This document shows positions 9,481 to 17,636 of a DNA stretch of 64,000 bases, piece by piece. The notes beneath the pieces were generated by a model, which searched no databases, was not told where the DNA came from, and was given only the letters and a program-made list of their open reading frames with translations. The position numbers and the translations under genes are program-made. Numbering within the stretch: the stretch's first letter is position 1; the number at the start of each line of letters is the position of its first letter. This DNA comes from Ktedonobacter sp. SOSP1-85 (GTDB taxonomy: Bacteria > Chloroflexota > Ktedonobacteria > Ktedonobacterales > Ktedonobacteraceae), in assembly GCF_016587415.1 (NCBI RefSeq), contig NZ_BNJI01000002.1, positions 186,001 through 250,000 on the forward strand, in the 5' to 3' direction.

Positions 9481-10161
9481 ATGATCATTATCCCTGAAGA
9501 ACGCTTTGTGGAGTCGCCCTATATCGAGTGGGTCGCCCATGGATATACGGTTGCGGATGGTCTTACAATGCGTCCGGCAGGATATAACTGGCATCTCATC
9601 TTTACGCGACACGAAGGTGTCCTGCGAACCTTAGTCGTGGGCGCATTGGAGGCGGCAAGGCCGCTCAGCTATGTGGCAGGGGCAGAGACCCTGTGGATAC
9701 GATTCAAGGTCGGGACGTTTCTGCCCCATCTGCCTGCAACAGATACCCTCAATCGGGAGATAACCCTGTCAGAAGGCAGTGGGGACAATTTCTGGTTGGA
9801 GAGTAAAGTTTGGGAAATCCCAACCTTTGAAAACGCAGAGACCTTCGTGAAACATCTGGTGCGAACAGGCGCGGTGACCTGTGATCCACTCATAGAAGCG
9901 GCGCTCCGTGACGAACTGGCTCCCACTTCGGCTCGTACCCTGCGATACCGCTTCCAACACAGCACCGGGCTAGGACAACATCACATCCGCCAGATAAAAC
10001 GCGCTCAACGTGCGGTGGAACTCCTCCGCCAGGGGAATCCCATTCTAGACACTGCCCATGAACTGGGTTACGCCGATCAATCTCACCTGACCCACTCACT
10101 GAAGCGCTTCCTGGGCTCTACCCCTGGTGAGATAGTGGCTTCTCATGTCCTGCCAGGATAG
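9481..10161 (+). CDS. AraC-family transcriptional regulator
   Basis: 226 residues, ATG preceded by GGAGATGGAGGG. The N-terminal 130 residues are a ligand/effector domain without a clear family; the C-terminal part has the two-HTH AraC module, second helix pair reading ILDTAHELGYADQSHLTHSL and then KRFLGSTPGEI. The AraC consensus GYxDQSHxxRxFKRxxGxTP is met, with H where many have R. No effector gene is clearly coupled; a broken SDR and a DHFR-like gene follow on the same strand. Confidence 0.85.
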   Translation: MIIIPEERFVESPYIEWVAHGYTVADGLTMRPAGYNWHLIFTRHEGVLRTLVVGALEAARPLSYVAGAETLWIRFKVGTFLPHLPATDTLNREITLSEGSGDNFWLESKVWEIPTFENAETFVKHLVRTGAVTCDPLIEAALRDELAPTSARTLRYRFQHSTGLGQHHIRQIKRAQRAVELLRQGNPILDTAHELGYADQSHLTHSLKRFLGSTPGEIVASHVLPG

Positions 10162-10252
10162 TTTGCCGTTTTTTTCAAGACGTGAGTACCTACCCTGGCG
10201 TAAGATGCAGATGTTGCTGACAACACTCGATTTCAGCAAATGAAAGAGGGAA

Positions 10253-10465
10253 ATGTCTGTGTCGTTGGAATCCAAGGTCTGCGTCATCACACGCGGATAT
10301 ACTCGCGAAGGAGCCAGAGTTTTTCTGGCAGATCGCACTCAATCGAAACGCGATCAGGTGGCGGATGAATGGCTCCGCCCTGCACTGTCGAATGCCAGGG
10401 TCACTGTTCGTCTCGTGCATGATTGCACTGCTATGGAGGGAATACATGTCCGATCTTGTGTGTGA
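10253..10465 (+). pseudogene. Short-chain dehydrogenase remnant
   Basis: MSVSLESKVCVITRGYTREG then ARVFLADRTQSK resembles the SDR N-terminus (KVxVITGGxxGIGRExARxFLxxGRT) with the glycine-rich loop deleted. Nothing of the catalytic YxxxK follows. It starts with GAGGGAA upstream, so it looks like the 5' end of a once real gene, now collapsed by internal and 3' deletions. Confidence 0.45.
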
Positions 10466-11009
10466 ACTCATCATCAGTCTCGACGGCTTTGCCCGAGGTC
10501 AGCGTTCACCTGCTTATTATGGCTATTTGGGTCCCGATTTTGCCGACTGGATCAAGACCAACACGGCGCTTCCGCATCGGATGCTCATCGGACGTCGGAC
10601 CTACGAGGCTATGGAGGGAATACCCGCCGAAGTGCGGGACGAAGGATGGCAAAGGATGGCAACAACGCCGGGCTGGCTGTTCTCGCGCTCCCTGGAGGTG
10701 ACAGACTGGCCGGGGCTGAAAATCGTCCGCGATGACTTGGTGGGCTTTGTGCGCGAACTGAAACGCACAGACGGCCCCGAGTTGCGGACCCTGGGTAGCA
10801 TGTCGCTGGTCCGGCAACTGCTCGCGTCTGGCCTGGTGGATCGCCTCAAACTCGTCGTCTGCCCCCTGGTTCTGCCGCAAACGGGCATGGAACCGACCTT
10901 TGAAGGGCTGCCAGACACCGGCTTCGACTTACTCTCGTCCAGGGTTCTTGATGGGCGCGTCCTGCTTCTAGAGTATCGGCCAACAGGGGCACCGCCATAT
11001 AACCCTTAA
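10446..11009 (+). CDS. Dihydrofolate reductase-like (RibD C-terminal) protein
   Basis: 187 residues from the ATG at 10446, ribosome site GGAGGG seven bases upstream; an earlier start would overlap the SDR remnant. Family marks: SLDGFA near the start, MLIGRRTYEAM, the strand LRTLGSMSLVRQLLASGLVD and KLVVCPLVLPQTG. The fold is that of DHFR and the RibD reductase domain and probably binds NADPH, but members like this are not the housekeeping DHFR and their substrate is unknown. A second member is at 50764-51330. Confidence 0.87.
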   Translation: MSDLVCELIISLDGFARGQRSPAYYGYLGPDFADWIKTNTALPHRMLIGRRTYEAMEGIPAEVRDEGWQRMATTPGWLFSRSLEVTDWPGLKIVRDDLVGFVRELKRTDGPELRTLGSMSLVRQLLASGLVDRLKLVVCPLVLPQTGMEPTFEGLPDTGFDLLSSRVLDGRVLLLEYRPTGAPPYNP

Positions 11010-11069
11010 GGAAAACTGCGACTCTTCCAGCCGTCTTGTCCTGCTTGCGACATCTTCCATGGACAAAAT

Positions 11070-11166
11070 GACACCTATCCTGACCTCTCAGTCCGCTTGA
11101 GGCGAGAAGCACACGTCGGCAAGCGGATTGCCAAGGGCAACAGCACTTACGGTCAGGATAGGTGTC
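11070..11166. repeat. MITE-like 97-bp unit with 16-bp perfect inverted ends
   Basis: GACACCTATCCTGACC (11070-11085) recurs exactly inverted at 11151-11166. Similarity extends outward on both sides in patches (TTCCATG). The interior carries no frame. The remaining DNA from 11167 to 11413 shows nothing recognisable. Could be a non-autonomous transposon, a large hairpin terminator for the DHFR-like gene, or both. Confidence 0.45.
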
Positions 11167-11413
11167 TCGGCTCTCATGGAAATAGAAGGAAACAATCAAG
11201 GCAAGAAGCCACTTTAAGAGTGTGTGGGGTCACTATATTGGTCAGTGATATGGCCAGGTATTACTTCGAGGCACAGCAAACTCCTGCAACCGAACCATTT
11301 TCTCAGCACTGACCATTTGGAGCAGGCCATCTTGGATTTCATGGCCTCAGACTTTTTCACATCTCTTTAAATCTTATGCGCGGCGTCAGGCGCGCCAGTG
11401 CGGACCGCTGTTG

Positions 11414-11461
11414 CCTGGGGTAGTGCGTGCCCGCTGCACAGCAGGCACGCACTACCCCAGG
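11414..11461 (-). terminator. Perfect 18-bp hairpin overlapping the stop of the MDR gene
   Basis: CCTGGGGTAGTGCGTGCC and its exact complement (11444-11461) enclose 12 bases. The right arm contains the last codons and TAG stop of the dehydrogenase-like gene. Strong enough to end transcription or protect the 3' end, though no T-run follows. Confidence 0.6.
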
Positions 11462-12402
11462 TGCAGAACCGCCTTGCCGGTGAACTGTCGTTGCAGCAAG
11501 CGTTGCGCGATATCAGCAACATCGTGCCAGGAAGCCTCAACCTCAATGGGCGTACGCAGCTTTTGCGCTGCCACCTGCTGCGCCAGCCAGGCCAGATCTT
11601 CAGCGGCTGCACGCTGGCGTAATTCTATATACATTCTCAGCCCGTAGAGGTTCACGCCCCCGGTAGCATTGGCTTTGCTGAGATCAATGGTCACCTCTGG
11701 CGATACCGACCAGCCCAGCGAGACACAGGTTCCCCCCGGTGCTATCAATGTGAGTGCGCTCGCCAGAGCCTGTCCACCCAGCGACTCGATAACCAGGTGG
11801 TACGGGCCATAAGCACGCGCCGGCTCAAGATCTTCCCCCACGACCACCTCATCGGCTCCCGCCTCGCGAACGAGCCCCGCGTTGCGCGCCTGACGAGAAG
11901 TTCCGACAACATAAGCACCGCTTTGCCGGGCTAGCTGGTGCGCGAAGAGCCCCACACCACCGGTGGAACCGGTAATCAGCACGCGCTTATTCAGTAAAAG
12001 TCCACCTTTCTCAAGGGCACGCAGCGCCGTGAGGCCAGCAACAGGCAGGGTCGCGGCCTGAGCAAACGTCACGCCATCAGGAAGCACAGCCAGCGCGTGC
12101 GTAGGAACCGCGACCTGCTCAGCCCAGGCGCCTGAAACAGGCATAGGCATGCCCACAACCCGGCTGCCGACCTGTGGTCCTGTCCCATCGGCCGCCTGCT
12201 GGATCACCGTTCCAGCCAGATCCCAACCGGGCCGCCAGCCCGCTTCAGCCGTCATAGCGCGCATCACTTCACCGCGATTCAAAGAAACGGCCTCAACCTG
12301 AATAAGCGCCTGCCCGGGACCCGGCTCGGGCGCTGCGACCTCCCTGATGGCCAGCCGCCCCGCAACATCAGGATCAACAACGATCGCACGTATAGAACTC
12401 AT
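11452..12402 (-). CDS. Zinc-independent MDR oxidoreductase (quinone reductase-like)
   Basis: 316 residues. GroES-like N-terminal domain (residues 1-110, VSLNRGEVMRA, GWDLAGTVI) and a Rossmann domain with ITGSTGGVGLFAHQLARQSG (about 145-164). Cysteine ligands for structural or catalytic zinc are absent, as in quinone oxidoreductase-like MDR enzymes that use NADPH. It lies downstream of a MarR gene on the same strand, and a 19-base motif shared with the marR promoter sits in the gap, so it is the likely regulated target. Substrate unknown. Confidence 0.88.
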   Translation of the reverse strand: MSSIRAIVVDPDVAGRLAIREVAAPEPGPGQALIQVEAVSLNRGEVMRAMTAEAGWRPGWDLAGTVIQQAADGTGPQVGSRVVGMPMPVSGAWAEQVAVPTHALAVLPDGVTFAQAATLPVAGLTALRALEKGGLLLNKRVLITGSTGGVGLFAHQLARQSGAYVVGTSRQARNAGLVREAGADEVVVGEDLEPARAYGPYHLVIESLGGQALASALTLIAPGGTCVSLGWSVSPEVTIDLSKANATGGVNLYGLRMYIELRQRAAAEDLAWLAQQVAAQKLRTPIEVEASWHDVADIAQRLLQRQFTGKAVLHLG

Positions 12403-12484
12403 GGAACGCTTCCCTTTCGTTTACAGACCATTCCGCCTGGTTTCAGACAGCGCCTGGGCGAAATAGCCTTCTACATAATACTAT

Positions 12485-12503
12485 GACGGCATAATAATAA
12501 CAG
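12485..12503 (+). promoter_or_regulatory. Putative MarR operator before the MDR gene
   Basis: GACGGCATAATAATAACAG occurs here and, perfectly conserved but inverted, at 12995-13013 before marR. Two exact 19-base copies, one in each promoter region of a regulator-target pair, strongly suggest a binding site. Confidence 0.6.
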
Positions 12504-12514
12504 AAAAAAAGAGG

Positions 12515-12985
12515 CTATGCGTGTTCATCTGCTGGCGAAAGCGAGCAGCGCGCGACATTGGCTGCCGCCTGATCGAGCAGGCGCTGAAAGAGCAACTGTT
12601 CAGCCTGACTCATCCCCTGCACCATACAAGCATCGAGATCTTGCAAGATCTGCGCAGCTGGTTCCCCAAGAGTGCGCCCCTTTTCCGTCAGATACACCCG
12701 CGAGATGCGTGCATCCTCAGCATCCTCACGACGGATCAGCAGCCCCTCTTTCTCCATACGCTGCACCATCTTAGCCACCGTACCAATCTCGACCTTGAGC
12801 CGCGCTGCGAGCTGCGACTGCGAAAGGCCATCGTCCTCCAATAGGCGGAAAATGACATGCTCCTGACCCGTGTACAGGCCGATCCGCTGACAACGTACGC
12901 CCGACTGCTGGCGGTGTCCCTTAGCAAGCCGGACCAGGGACATACTGATACTCCCTTGCAGATACGTTGCGATTGGTTCTTTCAT
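12515..12985 (-). CDS. MarR-family regulator of the adjacent MDR gene
   Basis: 156 residues from the ATG at 12985 (AGGGG seven bases upstream; a TTG two codons earlier is less likely). Winged helix-turn-helix core: LSQSQLAARLKVEIGTVAKM (recognition helix), then VQRMEKEGLLIRREDAEDAR and the wing RISRVYLTEKG. MarR proteins are dimeric repressors released by small phenolic or oxidising ligands. Flanked by two copies of a 19-base motif, one in its own promoter, implying autorepression and control of the oxidoreductase downstream. Confidence 0.92.
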   Translation of the reverse strand: MKEPIATYLQGSISMSLVRLAKGHRQQSGVRCQRIGLYTGQEHVIFRLLEDDGLSQSQLAARLKVEIGTVAKMVQRMEKEGLLIRREDAEDARISRVYLTEKGRTLGEPAAQILQDLDACMVQGMSQAEQLLFQRLLDQAAANVARCSLSPADEHA

Positions 12986-12994
12986 AGACAACCC

Positions 12995-13013
12995 CTGTTA
13001 TTATTATGCCGTC
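12995..13013 (-). promoter_or_regulatory. Putative MarR operator in the marR promoter
   Basis: Reverse-complement copy of the 19-base motif at 12485. It lies 10 bases before the marR start and is embedded in a larger imperfect palindrome, TTATTATTA followed after 14 bases by TAATAATAA. Confidence 0.6.
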
Positions 13014-13098
13014 TAATTAATAATAATAATAGGTGAGAGGGAGTGCTGTCAACCCCTCTCCGAATAAATCGGAGAGAGAAAACCTGCATTCAGATCAG

Positions 13099-13164
13099 TC
13101 AGATCAGTTTGAGAAGCTTTTCAGCGTTTATTTCAAAATGCTCTTCTAGCGTAATGATCTTCAT
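13099..13164 (-). pseudogene. Amidohydrolase 5' scrap
   Basis: An ATG at 13164 with AAAAGGAGAAGATAG directly upstream opens 21 codons, MKIITLEEHFEINAEKLLKL and I, then TGA. MKIIxLEEHF is the usual N-terminus of TIM-barrel amidohydrolases of the ACMSD/gamma-resorcylate decarboxylase group, including part of the ExH metal motif region. The remainder of the gene is absent. Confidence 0.45.
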
Positions 13165-13243
13165 CTATCTTCTCCTTTTACCTGCTCTGCTGGGAGCAAT
13201 TCGGCCTAGTCTGGCGTGCACAGGCTGCGCTTCCGGCTCCCCT

Positions 13244-15046
13244 CTATGCGCGCGTCAATTCCTCAAATAGATCAATATCCTTGCGCACAATGTCCAGGCT
13301 GGAGCGCCAGAAGGCGGCGGAGCGCACATCAATGCCGAAGCGTGCGGCCAGCGTGGCAGCATCTCCCAGTCCCGTCGAGGAGAGCAGGTCATCATAACCG
13401 ATCTTGAAGCTTTCTGAATCTTGCTGGTAACGAGCATAAAGACCGAGACCAAAGAGCAAGCCGAACATATACGGGTAGTTGTAGAACGAGAGGTGTAACC
13501 AGTAATAGTGCGGCTTCATGGCCCACATGTAGGGGTGTAACAGGTTCTCGTCCAGCCCGTCGCCATAGGTCTCCTTCTGCGCTTCTACCATCAGTTCGTT
13601 GAATTCATTCTCGGAAAGTTCGCGCTGCTTGCGACGCTCGAAGACACGGCTCTCAAAGAGGAAGCGGCTGGTGATGTCCACGACGGCTTGGCACGAGCGA
13701 TGGAGCGAGGACTCCAGAATGGCGATCTGCTCCTCTCTGTCGGCCCTGGCCAGGGCGGCGTGGGTAATAATGGTTTCGCAGAAGATGCTGGCGGTCTCAG
13801 CCAGCGTCAAGGGTGTCTCTTTCTGGAGCGCGGTGCGCGTGGCCAGATGAAGCTCGTGATAGCCGTGACCAAGTTCGTGGGCCAGCGTGCTGACGCTGTT
13901 GAACGAGGTCTGAAAGTTCAGGAAGACGCGCGATTCGTCCCGGCGCAGGGGCACGCAGTAAGCGCGATCAACTTTGCCGGGCCGTGGTTCAGCGTCGATC
14001 CAGTTCTCGCGAAACGCGCGGACTGCGAAGTCCGAGAGACGCTGCGAGTAGGTGCCGAACTTTTCAACAATAAAGTCACGGGCCTCGTCAAAATTCCAGG
14101 TCTGCTTTTCCTTGCTTACGGGCGCGCCAAGGTCGTACCAGGCAAGCTTTTCCAGACCGAGCACACGAGCCTTGGCGCGCAGATAGCGATGAAAATCGGG
14201 GAAGGACTCGCACGTGGCAGTCAGCATAGCTTCGAGTGTGGCCTGATCGATGCTGGAGTCAAAGAGCGATGCGTCGAGCGGCGAGTTCCAGCCCCGGCGG
14301 CGCGAGAGCGTATTGACGTGGCCTTTGATGCCATTGAGCGCGGCGGCCAAGGGTACGGCGGCTTTCTTCCAGCTAGCCAGTTCGGCTTCATAAGCCACGC
14401 GGCGTGTTTCGCGGTTGGGATCAAAGGCCAAGGTGCGCACGACGCTCATGGGCAATTCCTGACGCTCACCCTGCACCTCGATGGGCACGAGCATTTGTGA
14501 GGTGATGTCGCCATGCAATTTCTCCCAGCCCGCACCGCTGCTCAATTTGAGTTCAGCGGCCAGATTCTCTTCGACGGGCGACATAAGGTGCCGCGCTTGC
14601 TCGCCGGCTTTGTGGAGCATGTAGGCGTGCTCACGAGCTAGTTGTGAGCAGGCAATCAAGCCTTGCACATCGAGCGAGCCGATCCAGGCGGTGTAGCGCG
14701 TGACAAGTTGCGAGAGGTTGACCGCCTGCTGCTGAAATTCACTGTAACGGGCCCGAGCGAGCGTGTCCTGCGTGTTGGTGGTGACGAAGCAGCCCAGGTA
14801 GGTACCCAGGGTGGTCGTTTCCTCCAGCACATCGTTATAACGCGTCGTCACTTCCTCAAACGTTTGCGCTGTCGCGTCATCGAGTTCTGAGGCTTCCCGA
14901 GCCTGGATGCTATGTGCATCGAAAAGCTGAACAAGGTCGGCTACTTGCTGCGCGAAATGGGCAAAGCCCTGGTGAAATTCGGGCGAGTCCAGGCCCGGGT
15001 AGACCACACTCATGTCCCAGCGTGGGGGCGTCTTGGTCGTACTCAT
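13244..15046 (-). CDS. M3-family oligoendopeptidase
   Basis: 600 residues, normal length for PepF-type enzymes. The zinc motif HELGH at 390-394 sits in STLAHELGHGYHE, with the third ligand glutamate in ETASIFCET about 28 residues later. No signal peptide, so cytosolic; such enzymes clear short peptides. A GAGG ribosome site precedes the ATG at 15046, and the stop is TAG. It stands alone between an amidohydrolase scrap and an IS630 scrap. Confidence 0.93.
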   Translation of the reverse strand: MSTTKTPPRWDMSVVYPGLDSPEFHQGFAHFAQQVADLVQLFDAHSIQAREASELDDATAQTFEEVTTRYNDVLEETTTLGTYLGCFVTTNTQDTLARARYSEFQQQAVNLSQLVTRYTAWIGSLDVQGLIACSQLAREHAYMLHKAGEQARHLMSPVEENLAAELKLSSGAGWEKLHGDITSQMLVPIEVQGERQELPMSVVRTLAFDPNRETRRVAYEAELASWKKAAVPLAAALNGIKGHVNTLSRRRGWNSPLDASLFDSSIDQATLEAMLTATCESFPDFHRYLRAKARVLGLEKLAWYDLGAPVSKEKQTWNFDEARDFIVEKFGTYSQRLSDFAVRAFRENWIDAEPRPGKVDRAYCVPLRRDESRVFLNFQTSFNSVSTLAHELGHGYHELHLATRTALQKETPLTLAETASIFCETIITHAALARADREEQIAILESSLHRSCQAVVDITSRFLFESRVFERRKQRELSENEFNELMVEAQKETYGDGLDENLLHPYMWAMKPHYYWLHLSFYNYPYMFGLLFGLGLYARYQQDSESFKIGYDDLLSSTGLGDAATLAARFGIDVRSAAFWRSSLDIVRKDIDLFEELTRA

Positions 15047-15169
15047 AAGGAAACCTCTTTGTTCGTATCATCCTTCTCTTCAGAGTGCGGATATCATTCG
15101 AGATACCCACACTGCCGTGAGCAACTGCGAATGATCTCTCGCTTGTGTCGGAGGCGCTCTCTGGATCGC

Positions 15170-15506
15170 GACTGTAATGCACACCAAACGTTTTCTCAAT
15201 TACTTTTGCCACCCGTTTTGCGGTCCACACATCACCGCGAAACCTGTAGGCTGGCGCTCCTTTCGCTAGCAACTCTGGGATCTGAGCAAGCTCGTCCACC
15301 GTTAAGCGAGGGGATGCGCCTTTGGAATGATGCGCTTTCAACGCTTCTTCTCCCCCTTCTCTGCCCCGTTTCATCCACTGACTCATAGTGCTCTCGTTTA
15401 CTCCTAAAGCGTAAGCAATGTCCTTTTGTCGCCATCCGTGTTGTTTCAGTTCCCAGGCGCGTTTACGCCGTTCTTCTCGCCAATCGGCTTTTCTCGGTAC
15501 TCCCAT
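15170..15506 (-). pseudogene. IS630-family transposase, N-terminal remnant
   Basis: About 112 residues match the IS630 N-terminal region: WELKQHGWRQKDIAYALGVN, ESTMSQWMKRGREGGEEALK, then FRGDVWTAKRVAKVIEKTFG and VHYSRD. Similarity stops there and the DDE catalytic part is missing; the remaining frame to 15058 is unrelated. This IS630 subtype differs from the other IS630 copies in the window. Confidence 0.8.
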
Positions 15507-15614
15507 CTTCTCATGGTATCACAGTTTACTTGCCTATGTCGAGATCAGTAGGTGCAAAGCCTATAAGGAGTTTCTTTGTCGAAGTAGGGCATAGTTATCG
15601 TAGTGGTTTGACTA

Positions 15615-16268
15615 CTATCGGAGAAAGCGGCCAGTCTGGCGACGACTCACGTGCCATGCTGTTGCCACAAAGAGGATACCCTCAATCGTAAAGTTCATTC
15701 CTCCAAGCAAGAAGTAGCTAAGCCCTTTTTCGAAAGTGGGCTGAAAAAAGGATGAATACACATAGGCGGCTCCATAGAGCATCATGCCAACACCCACTGC
15801 CCAGGTAGCAATCAGGAGCATCCAATGCACGGGGCGCTGTGTTTTTGGCCGCACGAGGGCGACAACCACTCCCAGGATACAGATGCCAGCACCAAACAGA
15901 GCAACTCCAAGCTCCTGGGCAATGACCCATTCATATATCGTAAACCCGATCATTCCCATGTACGCCAATATGAGGGTAACCATCTGCATGTAGCCTTGAC
16001 TCATCCAGCGAAATCGCCAAATTAACGCCAGCGGGAACAGCGCTGCTGCGGTAAACAAGAGAAGCGAAAGGGTCCAACTGAGTACATACAACCAGGGTTC
16101 GTGGACAAACTGGCTTTCACCATTGATAGATTCCCCACTCATGAAGAAATAGAGATGGATGGCGACAAACCACAGCCCCCAGGCGCAGGCAGCATATCCT
16201 ATCCATACGTTCCAGCGCGCGATCCGAGAGGATGAAGCGCCTGCTTGATGCTTTGTTATCTTGATCAT
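15615..16268 (-). CDS. Membrane protein with about five TM helices
   Basis: 217 residues, ATG preceded by GGAAAGGAAGACC. Hydrophobic segments near residues 22-47, 63-87, 97-120, 126-142, 150-172 and a weaker one after 185; N-terminal IGYAACAWGLWFVAIHLYFF resembles the truncated membrane protein encoded just upstream (WAAYAAFLWVVIFIAFHIYW), so the pair look like paralogues of a DUF3995-like family. No catalytic motif. Function unknown. Last intact gene of the minus-strand run from 21 kb. Confidence 0.75.
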   Translation of the reverse strand: MIKITKHQAGASSSRIARWNVWIGYAACAWGLWFVAIHLYFFMSGESINGESQFVHEPWLYVLSWTLSLLLFTAAALFPLALIWRFRWMSQGYMQMVTLILAYMGMIGFTIYEWVIAQELGVALFGAGICILGVVVALVRPKTQRPVHWMLLIATWAVGVGMMLYGAAYVYSSFFQPTFEKGLSYFLLGGMNFTIEGILFVATAWHVSRRQTGRFLR

Positions 16269-16381
16269 ATCGGTCTTCCTTTCCGTGAAAACGAAGCTGG
16301 ATTTGATGATAAATGAATATACTTCAATGTTTCTGCTGGGAGAAAAAATTCGCCCTTGTTATGAGATGAGTGCGATTTCGG

Positions 16382-16621
16382 TTAGCACAGGGTAATGATC
16401 GCTGGGATAGATGGGAGGAGCCGCTCAACTCTATTTGCCGGCGCAGGAGGAAGCGGATGAGACGCACCTTCAAAGCCCAAACGCCCACCATAGGCCCAAT
16501 AAATGTGAAATGCAATAAAGATGACAACCCAGAGAAACGCAGCATACGCGGCCCACGCTCTGTGTACCTGCACTGGCGATCCATTAAAGGATCTTTTTTG
16601 ATGGGAAACCATTTGTCGCAA
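16382..16621 (-). pseudogene. Truncated DUF3995-like membrane protein
   Basis: 79 residues starting ten bases after the SDR stop, same strand. Only the first TM helix and the YGGRLGFEG loop are preserved; family members continue with three more helices. The tail from ASHPLPPAPA on is not membrane-like. Homologous to the intact protein at 15615-16268, hence a decayed tandem paralogue. Confidence 0.5.
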
Positions 16622-16630
16622 ATATCTTTC

Positions 16631-17512
16631 TCAGGAGCTCTTTGTGTGTGTAAGAGAAGCATATGGCCGAATCAACTCCTCTGACACGTGCCAGAGACGT
16701 TTGCGCACTGCCACGTCATAGGAACGCTTGGAGGATGGTGTTTGCTTGCACTTGGAGAAGTACTTCCCACTTACTCCCTCCACCTCGGGCGAGGTTGCCA
16801 GGTAGAGTGTCGTCTGCGCTCCTTTTTCCGCACTTGTTCCCACCAAATTGTTGAACGTTCCAATGAGACGCACCAAGCCTCTCAGGTTATCATTGAAGTT
16901 GGTGGCGACCGCTCCTGGATGGAGCGCATTCACGGTGATGCCCGTCCCTTTGAGTCGGTCGGCCAGTTCGTAGGTGTAATAGAGTTGCGCCAGCTTGGAA
17001 TCAGCATAGGCTCTTGAGGGGCTATATCGTCGTTCGCCTTGCAAATTTGCAAAATCAATTTGCCCGAGGGTATGCCCAGCGGAGCTGACATTGATGATGC
17101 GCGCAGGGACGCTGGCCTTGAGTGTATCCAGCAGCAATTGGGTGAGCAGGAATGGAGCCAGGTAATTAGTGGCAAAGGCGTACTCCAATCCGTCAGGGGT
17201 CATTTCCCGTTCACTCTTCAATCCCCCTGCGTTATTGATCAACACGTGAAGCTGCGTGTATTTTTGTGTAAACGAGCTTGCGGCGCGGCGCACCTGGGAA
17301 AGCTCAGAGAGGTCGGCGACAATCAGGTCCACCTGCGCATTTCCGCTCGCCGCTTTGATCTCTGCCTGTGCGGCTTCACCTTTCGCGCGATTGCGGCAGA
17401 GCATCACCACCGTCGCGCCCATCCTGGCCAGTTCTCTGGCCGTTGCCTTCCCAATCCCCGAACTGCTCCCTGTCACCAGACACACTTTTCCTTGCATGTT
17501 TATTGTTGCCAT
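16631..17512 (-). CDS. Short-chain dehydrogenase, retinol dehydrogenase-like
   Basis: 293 residues from the ATG at 17512 (CGGAGAGATATC upstream; the earlier start is rejected). Rossmann motif VTGSSSGIGKATARELAR at about 12-29, NNAG at about 88-91, catalytic Ser in INVSSAGH and YADSKLAQ with the Tyr and Lys. The layout matches RDH11/12-like NADP(H) SDRs acting on aldehydes or alcohols of lipophilic substrates. The C-terminal 25 residues are basic and atypical. It is followed ten bases later by the truncated membrane gene, suggesting an operon. Confidence 0.9.
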   Translation of the reverse strand: MATINMQGKVCLVTGSSSGIGKATARELARMGATVVMLCRNRAKGEAAQAEIKAASGNAQVDLIVADLSELSQVRRAASSFTQKYTQLHVLINNAGGLKSEREMTPDGLEYAFATNYLAPFLLTQLLLDTLKASVPARIINVSSAGHTLGQIDFANLQGERRYSPSRAYADSKLAQLYYTYELADRLKGTGITVNALHPGAVATNFNDNLRGLVRLIGTFNNLVGTSAEKGAQTTLYLATSPEVEGVSGKYFSKCKQTPSSKRSYDVAVRKRLWHVSEELIRPYASLTHTKSS

Positions 17513-17636
17513 GATAGATATCTCTCCGATCTTGGAAACTGAAACACATTTCATCCACGATCTCAAACGTGTGGATGAGAGAAATGACCATTGAACGTAT
17601 CATGCTTCTGAGAATCCCCTTGCAAGGAGTCTCATT

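Noticed and set aside
13688-14500. Long plus-strand frame inside the M3 peptidase gene
   Set aside because: Antisense to the zinc peptidase motifs; high GC codon bias produces such shadows.
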